A stretch of 64,000 nucleotides of DNA from Streptomyces anulatus. GTDB taxonomy: Bacteria; Actinomycetota; Actinomycetes; Streptomycetales; Streptomycetaceae. The notes under the pieces were generated by a model that was not told the DNA's origin, made no database searches, and was given only the letters and a program-made list of their open reading frames with translations. Shown in pieces: positions 50,670 through 57,037 of the stretch. The stretch covers positions 1 to 64,000 of the forward strand of contig NZ_BMVK01000005.1 of NCBI RefSeq assembly GCF_014650675.1, in the 5' to 3' direction. The stretch's first letter is position 1, and each line of letters begins with the position of its first letter. Both the position numbers and the translations under genes were made by a program.

Positions 50670-50719
50670 GCATGTAGAATTCTGCACGTTACATGCAGTT
50701 ATCAAGCAAAAACAAGCAA
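50670..50719. promoter_or_regulatory. Predicted DeoR operator region
   Basis: GCATGTA (50670-50676) and TACATGC (50690-50696) form an inverted repeat, with CTGCA/TGCAG nested inside. CAAGCAA occurs twice exactly 10 bp apart (50703-50709 and 50713-50719) in an AT-rich context. DeoR-family regulators often bind such short direct repeats. Confidence 0.5.
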
Positions 50720-50836
50720 GGTGCAGGTGGGTGAAGGGCTCCCGGAGAGCCCTGTGCGACGCTTGCGGCGGTCCGGCCACCGGCGACCGCGTTCCCTCGA
50801 AACGCGGTGCCCGCGCCGGACGGTGAGGAGACGCTC

Positions 50837-51634
50837 TTGTCCAGGGACGCCCGGTGGGACGCGCTGCTGGAACTGGTCGGCAAGCACGGCAGGGTGGACG
50901 TCGAGGAGGCGGCGACGGCGCTCGACGTCTCGGCCGCCACCATCCGCCGCGACCTGGACCAGCTGGCCGAACAGCATCTGCTCACCCGCACCAGGGGCGG
51001 CGCGGTCGCGCACGGGGTCTCCTACGAACTGGCGCTCCGCTACAAGACGGGCCGGCACGCGCCGGAGAAGCAGGCCATCGGCCGCGCCGTGTCCGGCCTC
51101 GTCGCCGTCGGCGAAGTCGTCGGCCTGACCGGCGGAACGACCGTGACCGAAGTGGCCAGGGCGCTGGCGGTACGCCCGGACATCGTGGGCGAGACGGCGG
51201 TGGCGGGCGGGCAGCCGACGCTGACCGTGGTGACCAACGCCCTCAACATCGCGAGCGAGCTGGCGATCCGGCCGCAGATCAAGATGGTCGTGACGGGCGG
51301 GGTCGCGAGGCCCCAGTCGTACGAACTGACGGGCCCGCTCGCCGTCGGCGTGATGAACGAGATCACCCTGGACGTCGCCGTCCTCGGGGTGAACGCCATC
51401 GACATCGAACGCGGCGCGTACGTCCACCACGAGGGCGAGGCCAGCGTCAACCGGCTGCTCGCGGAGCGGGCCCAGCGGGTGGTGGTGGCGGCCGACTCGT
51501 CGAAGATCGGCAAGCGGGCGTTCGCCCGGGTCTGCGACCTCGGGCTGGTCGACGTTCTGGTCACCGACTCCCACATCGGCGCGGAGGCGAAGGACCGGTT
51601 CGACGAGGCGGGGGTCCAGGTCATCACGGTCTGA
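50837..51634 (+). CDS. DeoR-family transcriptional regulator
   Basis: A 265-residue regulator. The N-terminal DeoR HTH (RWDALLELVGKHGRVDVEEAA, VSAATIRRDLDQLAEQHLL) is followed by the sugar-phosphate-sensing DeoRC domain (VGLTGGTTVTEVARAL, VLGVNAIDIERGAYVHHEGE, VVVAADSSKIGKRAFARV). The TTG start has GAGGAG 6 nt upstream; an in-frame GTG 30 nt earlier is an alternative. It is likely the repressor of the divergent SIS-domain gene, released by a sugar phosphate. Confidence 0.9.
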   Translation: MSRDARWDALLELVGKHGRVDVEEAATALDVSAATIRRDLDQLAEQHLLTRTRGGAVAHGVSYELALRYKTGRHAPEKQAIGRAVSGLVAVGEVVGLTGGTTVTEVARALAVRPDIVGETAVAGGQPTLTVVTNALNIASELAIRPQIKMVVTGGVARPQSYELTGPLAVGVMNEITLDVAVLGVNAIDIERGAYVHHEGEASVNRLLAERAQRVVVAADSSKIGKRAFARVCDLGLVDVLVTDSHIGAEAKDRFDEAGVQVITV

Positions 51635-51714
51635 TCGGCACGGTCCGACAGGCACGGTCCGATCGGTACGGTGCGGCTCTTCGCCGTCTGAGGGGTGCGG
51701 GGGCATGCGTCGTC

Positions 51715-51870
51715 ATGAACCGATGTCCGTCGGGTACCGGAAGTGACACGGACGGAGACTTCACCGTGTCGCTGGTACGCCGAACGGGTGAGGGGCGAGA
51801 GGATTGCCCGATGAACAGTGAGTGCAGCCGGCGGGAACCCGACCGGCTCGACGACGGGGTGGCCCTGTGA
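51715..51870 (+). CDS. Possible small ORF coupled to the SepF-like gene
   Basis: A 51-codon frame (MNRCPSGTGSDTDGDFTVSL, ending DRLDDGVAL) whose TGA overlaps the GTG of the SepF-like gene in the GTGA pattern. No homology is recognised and no strong ribosome site is visible, so it may only be untranslated leader. Confidence 0.25.
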   Translation: MNRCPSGTGSDTDGDFTVSLVRRTGEGREDCPMNSECSRREPDRLDDGVAL

Positions 51871-52268
51871 GCAGGTACGACAGGTATGACAGATACGACG
51901 CCACCGACGAACAGTGGGAGGGGCTCGCACAGGTCGTGCCGTTGCGCGGCCGCGACGAGTGGCCGTCCCGGATCGACCACCGCACCGTCCCGGACGAGCG
52001 CGCGGCCGAACAGCGGCGCCTCGTCGTGCTGCGGGTGCAGGTCTTCGCGGACGCACGCGAGGTCGCCGAGTACCTGGTCGCCCAGGTTCCGGTGCTGCTC
52101 GACCTGACGGCGGCGGAGACGGACGTGGCGAAGCGGATTCTCGACTTCAGCAGTGGTGTGGTCTTCGGTCTCGGCAGCGGCATGCACCGCGTCGACCGCA
52201 ATGTCTTCCTGCTCGCGCCGGTCGGCATGGAGGTCGAGGGGGTCACGCCCGCGGGCCTCGCCCAGTAG
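51867..52268 (+). CDS. SepF-like protein
   Basis: A 133-residue protein. Residues about 45-130 form a SepF domain (LVVLRVQVFADAREVAEYLV, PVLLDLTAAETDVAKRILDF, GVVFGLGSGMHRVDRNVFLL). The N-terminus is short and Tyr/Asp-rich (SRYDRYDRYDATDEQW) and lacks the membrane-targeting amphipathic helix and long linker of true SepF. Streptomycetes have SepF-like paralogues that influence filament branching and division; this is probably one of them. The gene is not in the division cluster. Confidence 0.85.
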   Translation: MSRYDRYDRYDATDEQWEGLAQVVPLRGRDEWPSRIDHRTVPDERAAEQRRLVVLRVQVFADAREVAEYLVAQVPVLLDLTAAETDVAKRILDFSSGVVFGLGSGMHRVDRNVFLLAPVGMEVEGVTPAGLAQ

Positions 52269-52408
52269 GAGGAGCGGCAGTCGGGGCGGCAGCCGGATCG
52301 GACCGCCGCCCCCGGCCGCGCCGTCCCCGTCCTCCGGGCCGGCCCCGTCCCCCGTGCGGGGTGGCGTGCGAGGAGGCACTGTCGGTGGCCGGTGATAGAC
52401 CTGGTGCC

Positions 52409-52768
52409 GTGACAGACATCGATGTGGCAGAACTCCAGCGGCGGCTGGCCGCGTTCGCGGCGGCGCGCGACTGGGGTCAGTACCACACCCCGAAGAACCT
52501 GGCGGCCGCGCTCAGCGTCGAGGCCTCCGAACTGCTGGAGATCTTCCAGTGGCTGACGCCCGAACAGTCGGCGGGGATCATGGAGAGCCCCGAATCGGCC
52601 CACCGGGTCGCCGACGAGGTGGCGGATGTGCTCGCCTATCTCCTGCAGTTCTGCGAGGTATTGGGCATCGACCCGACGGCGGCGCTGGCGGCCAAGTTGG
52701 AGCGGAACGAGAAGCGCTTCCCCCTGCCGAGCGCTCCGGAACCCCACGATCGTCACTCTTCGGAGTGA
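52409..52768 (+). CDS. MazG-like nucleotide pyrophosphohydrolase
   Basis: A 119-residue all-alpha NTP-PPase. The metal-binding motif appears as EASELLEIFQWL and DEVADVLAYLLQF, the E-x-x-E and E-x-x-D helices. The YHTPKNLAAALSVE stretch is typical of the small RS21-C6/dCTPase-like group that cleans up modified nucleoside triphosphates. GTG start; no good ribosome site beyond weak purines. The substrate is not defined by sequence. Confidence 0.88.
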   Translation: MTDIDVAELQRRLAAFAAARDWGQYHTPKNLAAALSVEASELLEIFQWLTPEQSAGIMESPESAHRVADEVADVLAYLLQFCEVLGIDPTAALAAKLERNEKRFPLPSAPEPHDRHSSE

Positions 52769-52892
52769 GCGAGATATCCACAGTCGACTTCCTGTCCACA
52801 GATTTCCGATTTCCTCTGGCCTTACGGTGCTGTCTACCTCACTGTGGGTAATGAATGAGGTGAGCGGGTTTTCGTACGGACGGGGGAGACGC

Positions 52893-53393
52893 ATGGAAGC
52901 GGAGCGACTCATCGAGGCGGGGCGGCGGGCTCTGTCGGGCAGTCGGGGTGCGCTGGATGTCATGGCGGAGGCCTGGCAGGCACAGGCGCTGGCCCGGGCG
53001 ATCGGCAGTCGGCTGGCGCTGTACGGCCCGATGGAATTACGGAGCGAGGCGCGGGCGCTGGGGGAGATCGGCGCGGGATGCTCGGCGCTGGACCACCCGA
53101 CGGTGCTCTCCGGCGGCGCCAGGGCGGCCCAGTTGTCCGGGATCGCCGATGTGCGGCCGGCGCTGGCCGGGCTCGCGCTGCTGCTCGGTGAGGCCGGGAT
53201 CGCCCTGGTCGGGGTGGCCTGCGACACGGGGGAGGACGGTCTGTACTGGCAGTGCATCGAGGCGATGGACGCGGCCGACGAATCGCTGGAACGCGTGCAC
53301 GGGATGCTGAGGCGGCTGGCGGAGCGGGAGAGGGAGCGGGACGGCCCCTACGGCGGCATACGCGGCCCCGCGGCATCGGCGGCGGGTCCCTGA
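52893..53393 (+). CDS. DUF6099-like actinobacterial protein
   Basis: A 166-residue, mostly helical soluble protein (MEAERLIEAGRRALSGSRGA, EAWQAQALARAIGSRLALYG, LARRLAE-like C-terminus with a charged tail). I recognise it only as a conserved streptomycete protein of unknown function, tentatively the DUF6099 group. GGGGGAG lies 8 nt before the ATG; a poorer ATG 42 nt upstream is possible. Confidence 0.65.
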   Translation: MEAERLIEAGRRALSGSRGALDVMAEAWQAQALARAIGSRLALYGPMELRSEARALGEIGAGCSALDHPTVLSGGARAAQLSGIADVRPALAGLALLLGEAGIALVGVACDTGEDGLYWQCIEAMDAADESLERVHGMLRRLAERERERDGPYGGIRGPAASAAGP

Positions 53394-53452
53394 GTGGAGG
53401 CGGCGGGGCGACGAGAGGGGGGCGACGCGTCCTGAGGGGAGCGACGGCCTGA

Positions 53453-53507
53453 GGGGGAGGCGGGGCCCGAGGGGGGAGACGGGGGCAGACAGGGGGAGAT
53501 GCGGGGG
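53453..53507 (+). other. Potential G-quadruplex upstream of the F420 oxidoreductase gene
   Basis: Six runs of four or more G on the coding strand. The first four are separated by loops of 4, 5 and 4 nt (AGGC, CCCGA, AGAC), a canonical quadruplex pattern, ending about 55 nt before the start codon. The surrounding gap (53394-53562) is purine-rich and has no gene. Confidence 0.6.
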
Positions 53508-53562
53508 AGGTCCGGCCGGGCTGGTGGGCGGTATCGGGCGCCGGAGGGGCAGGATGGAGGGC

Positions 53563-54486
53563 ATGGATCTTCGCATCTTCACCGAGCCCCAGCAAGGGGC
53601 CGACTACGACACCTTGCTCACCGTTGCCAAGGCCGCCGAGGACCTGGGCTTCAACGCCTTCTACCGCTCCGACCACTATCTCCGCATGGGCTCCGGTGAC
53701 GGACTGCCCGGACCGACGGACGCCTGGATCACCCTGGCCGGCCTGGCGCGCGAGACCCGCACGATCCGGCTCGGCACGCTGATGACCGCCGGTACGTTCC
53801 GGCTGCCGGGGGTGCTGGCCATCCAGGTGGCCCAGGTCGACCAGATGTCGGGCGGCCGGGTCGAACTGGGCCTGGGAGCAGGCTGGTTCGAGCAGGAGCA
53901 CAAGGCCTACGGCATTCCGTTCCCGAAGGAGAAGTTCGGCCGTCTGGAGGAGCAGCTCGCGATCATCACGGGCCTGTGGGAGACGGAGGTCGGCAAGACC
54001 TTCAGTTACGACGGGACCTACTACCAACTCACCGACTCGCCCGCGCTGCCCAAGCCCGCCCAGGCCAAGGTGCCCGTCCTGATCGGCGGCCACGGTGCGA
54101 CGCGCACCCCGCGGCTCGCCGCGCAGTACGCGGACGAGTTCAACATCCCGTTCGCCTCGCTGGAGGACAGCGAGAAGCAGTTCGGCCGGGTCCGGGCCGC
54201 CGCGCAGGCGCACGGGCGCTCGCCGGACGACCTCGTGTACTCCAACGCGCTGATCGTCTGCACGGGCAAGGACGACGCCGAGGTCGCCCGACGCGCGGCG
54301 GCGATCGGCCGGGACGTGGAGGAGCTCAAGGCGAACGGGCTTGCGGGATCGCCCGCCGAGGTCGTCGACAAGATCGGCAGCTTCGAGGCGATCGGCTCGT
54401 CGAGGATCTACCTCCAGGTCCTCGACCTGGACGACCTGGACCATCTGGAACTGATCTCCTCGCAGATCCAGTCCCAGCTGACCTGA
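53563..54486 (+). CDS. LLM-class F420-dependent oxidoreductase
   Basis: A 307-residue luciferase-like TIM-barrel enzyme using coenzyme F420 (a family common in actinobacteria). Motifs: MDLRIFTEPQQGADYDTLL, AFYRSDHYLRMGSGDG, GGRVELGLGAGWFEQEHKAYG and VPVLIGGHGATRTPRLAAQ. The start is the last of several ATGs and matches the family N-terminus. The stop codon lies inside a CTGAC tandem repeat that leads into the next gene. The substrate is unknown. Confidence 0.9.
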   Translation: MDLRIFTEPQQGADYDTLLTVAKAAEDLGFNAFYRSDHYLRMGSGDGLPGPTDAWITLAGLARETRTIRLGTLMTAGTFRLPGVLAIQVAQVDQMSGGRVELGLGAGWFEQEHKAYGIPFPKEKFGRLEEQLAIITGLWETEVGKTFSYDGTYYQLTDSPALPKPAQAKVPVLIGGHGATRTPRLAAQYADEFNIPFASLEDSEKQFGRVRAAAQAHGRSPDDLVYSNALIVCTGKDDAEVARRAAAIGRDVEELKANGLAGSPAEVVDKIGSFEAIGSSRIYLQVLDLDDLDHLELISSQIQSQLT

Positions 54487-54512
54487 CCTGACCTGACCTG
54501 ACCTGACCTGAC
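54478..54512. repeat. Pentanucleotide tandem repeat (CTGAC) x7
   Basis: Seven perfect CTGAC units span the last codons and stop of the oxidoreductase gene and run up to the GAGGAGG ribosome site of the next gene. Such repeats change copy number by slippage; TGA stop codons recur in several units. Confidence 0.95.
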
Positions 54513-54524
54513 GAGGAGGCAGCC

Positions 54525-55454
54525 GTGAGCACGGGCAGCACGCTCGCCGACGCGCTGGACGCCGGACCCGTCCTGCTGGACGGCGGGCTCTCCAACCAAC
54601 TGGAGGCGCAGGGCTGCGATCTCTCCGACGCGCTGTGGTCGGCCCGGTTGCTGGCCGACGCGCCGGAACAGATCGAGGCCGCTCACCTCGCGTACCTCCG
54701 GGCCGGCGCGCGGGTGCTCATCACGGCCAGCTATCAGGCCACCTTCGAAGGGTTCGGGCGGTACGGCCTCGACCGGGCCGGGACCGAGGCCCTGCTCGCC
54801 CGCAGCGTGGAGCTGGCCCGGGGCGCCGCCGATGCGGCGCGCCGGGCCGGCCCCGGGCGGGAGACCTGGGTCGCCGCGTCGGTCGGACCGTACGGGGCGA
54901 TGCTCGCGGACGGCAGTGAGTACCGGGGCCGTTACGGGCTGAGCGTCCGGGAACTGGAGCGCTTCCACCGCCCCCGGGTGGCGGCGCTGGCCGCCGCCGG
55001 GCCCGACGCCCTGGCGCTGGAGACGGTGCCGGACCTGGACGAGGCCGAGGCCCTGGTCCGGGTGGCCGAGGAGACCGGAGTGCCGTACTGGCTCTCGTAC
55101 AGCGTGGTGGGCGGCCGGACCCGGGCCGGCCAGCCGCTGGAGGAGGCGTTCGCGGTGGCGGCGGGGCGGGACTCCGTCCTCGCGGTCGGGGTCAACTGCT
55201 GCGATCCGGAGGAGGCGCAGGGGGCGGTCGAGCAGGCGGTGGCGGTCACGGGCAGACCCGCCGTGGTCTACCCGAACAGCGGGGAGGGATGGGACGCCGG
55301 AGCGCGCGGATGGACCGGGCGCGGCACCTTCGACCCGGGGCGGGTGCGGGCCTGGACGCGGGCCGGGGCCAGGCTCGTCGGAGGCTGCTGCCGGGTGGGG
55401 CCGGACCTCATCACGGAGCTGGACGGGCGGCTGGAGAGCCAGAGCCCGCCGTAG
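54525..55454 (+). CDS. mmuM: Homocysteine S-methyltransferase
   Basis: A 309-residue cobalamin-independent, zinc-dependent enzyme that methylates homocysteine from S-methylmethionine or SAM. The N-terminal LLDGGLSNQLEAQGCDL and the zinc cysteines in GVNCCDPEE (225/226) and VGGCCRVGPD (288, 289) are all present. GTG start with GAGGAGG upstream. Because only the CTGAC repeat separates it from the oxidoreductase gene, co-transcription is likely. Confidence 0.92.
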   Translation: MSTGSTLADALDAGPVLLDGGLSNQLEAQGCDLSDALWSARLLADAPEQIEAAHLAYLRAGARVLITASYQATFEGFGRYGLDRAGTEALLARSVELARGAADAARRAGPGRETWVAASVGPYGAMLADGSEYRGRYGLSVRELERFHRPRVAALAAAGPDALALETVPDLDEAEALVRVAEETGVPYWLSYSVVGGRTRAGQPLEEAFAVAAGRDSVLAVGVNCCDPEEAQGAVEQAVAVTGRPAVVYPNSGEGWDAGARGWTGRGTFDPGRVRAWTRAGARLVGGCCRVGPDLITELDGRLESQSPP

Positions 55455-55533
55455 GGGCTGTCACCGGGGCCGTCCCGGAGATCACCCGCCCCGGGGCCGG
55501 GGAAAATACCTGGTGGGGGCAGGGGGCGAGGAT

Positions 55534-55539
55534 CATACT
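55534..55539 (+). promoter_or_regulatory. Candidate -10 box for leaderless hen1 mRNA
   Basis: CATACT fits the (T/C)ANNNT pattern and lies 7 nt before the GTG start, with no ribosome site between. Confidence 0.35.
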
Positions 55540-55546
55540 CGGACAG

Positions 55547-57037
55547 GTGTTCCTGACAATCGGTACGACCGGCACCCCTGAACGTCCCGCCACGGACCTG
55601 GGCTTTCTGCTGCACAAGCATCCCGACAAGGCGCAGGCGTTCTCCACCTCGCACGGCTCCGCACACGTCTTCTATCCCGAGGCGTCCGCCGAGCGCTGCA
55701 CGGCCGCGCTCCTGCTGGAGGTGGATCCGGTGGCGCTGGTGCGGCGTGGCAAGGGCAAGGGCCGGGGAGGCGCGCCCGACGCGGCGCTCGCGCAGTACGT
55801 CAACGACCGCCCCTACGCGGCGTCCTCGCTGTTGTCGGTCGCCCTCGCCGCCGTCTTCAAGTCGGCGCTCGGCGGCGTCTGCCGGGCCATGCCGGAGCGG
55901 GCCGCGAGCCCGTTGCCGCTGCGGATCGAGGTGCCCGCCCTGCCCGCCAGGGGCGGCGCCGAGCTGGTGCGCAAGCTGTTCGCGCCGCTCGGCTGGTCGA
56001 GGGTCGAGGTCACGGCCGTACCGCTGGACGAGGAGTTCCCCGCGTGGGGCGACTCCCGCTACGTACGCCTCGTGCTGGAGGGCGAGTTGCGGCTCGCCGA
56101 CGCGCTGCGGCAGCTCTACGTCCTGCTCCCGGTGCTCGACGACGCCAAGCACTACTGGGTCGCGCCCGACGAGGTGGACAAGCTGCTGCGCGCGGGGGAG
56201 GGCTGGCTGGCCGACCACCCCGAGCGGCCGCTGATCACCCGGCGCTATCTGTCCCACCGCTGGGGGCTCACCCGCCAGGCCGACCAGGCCCTGGAGCTGG
56301 TGCGGCTCGCCGAGTCGGACGACCTCGACGTGGGATGCGTCGACAACGCGGTGGACGAGAGCACCGACACCGAGGAGAAGCCGGTCCCGCTCGCCGAGCA
56401 CCGGCGCACCGCGATCCTCGACGCGCTGCGCGCCGCCGGGGCGAGCCGGGTGCTCGACCTCGGCTGCGGCCAGGGCCAGTTGGTGCAGGCGCTCCTCAAG
56501 GACGTGCGCTTCACCGAGATCGTGGGCGTCGACGTCTCGATGCGCGCCCTCACCATCGCCTCGCGGCGGCTGAAGCTGGACCGGATGGGGGAGCGCCAGG
56601 CGGACCGGGTCACCCTGCGGCAGGGTTCGCTGACCTACACGGACAAGCGGCTGGCGGGATACGACGCCGCCGTGCTCAGCGAGGTCGTCGAGCACCTGGA
56701 CCTGCCCCGGCTGCCCGCCCTGGAGTACGCGGTGTTCGGCGCGGCGCGACCGGGGACGGTGCTCGTGACCACGCCGAACGTCGAGTACAACGTCCGCTGG
56801 GAGACCCTCCCGGCCGGGCACGTCCGGCACGGGGACCACCGTTTCGAGTGGACCCGGGCCGAATTCCGGGACTGGGCCGGGCAGGTCGCCGAGCGGCACG
56901 GATACACCGTCCGGTACGAGCCGGTCGGGCCGGACGACCCCGAGGTGGGGCCGCCGACCCAGATGGCCGTGTTCACCCGCGCCACGGAGACCGGCACGAC
57001 GACCGAGAAGCAGGCGAAGGAGGCGGAAGCCGCATGA
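55547..57037 (+). CDS. hen1: Bacterial Hen1: 3'-terminal RNA ribose 2'-O-methyltransferase
   Basis: A 496-residue RNA-repair enzyme. The N-terminal half (residues 1-260) is the bacterial Hen1-specific module (FLTIGTTGTPERPATDLGFL, AHVFYPEASAERCTAALL). The C-terminal SAM methyltransferase domain contains VLDLGCGQGQLVQALLKD and the metal-binding VVEHLDLPRLPALE with RHGDHRFEWTRAEF. It methylates the 2'-OH at the cut site so that the repaired RNA resists renewed cleavage. Its stop overlaps the pnkp start (ATGA), the classical two-gene cassette. GTG start probably leaderless. Confidence 0.95.
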   Translation: MFLTIGTTGTPERPATDLGFLLHKHPDKAQAFSTSHGSAHVFYPEASAERCTAALLLEVDPVALVRRGKGKGRGGAPDAALAQYVNDRPYAASSLLSVALAAVFKSALGGVCRAMPERAASPLPLRIEVPALPARGGAELVRKLFAPLGWSRVEVTAVPLDEEFPAWGDSRYVRLVLEGELRLADALRQLYVLLPVLDDAKHYWVAPDEVDKLLRAGEGWLADHPERPLITRRYLSHRWGLTRQADQALELVRLAESDDLDVGCVDNAVDESTDTEEKPVPLAEHRRTAILDALRAAGASRVLDLGCGQGQLVQALLKDVRFTEIVGVDVSMRALTIASRRLKLDRMGERQADRVTLRQGSLTYTDKRLAGYDAAVLSEVVEHLDLPRLPALEYAVFGAARPGTVLVTTPNVEYNVRWETLPAGHVRHGDHRFEWTRAEFRDWAGQVAERHGYTVRYEPVGPDDPEVGPPTQMAVFTRATETGTTTEKQAKEAEAA

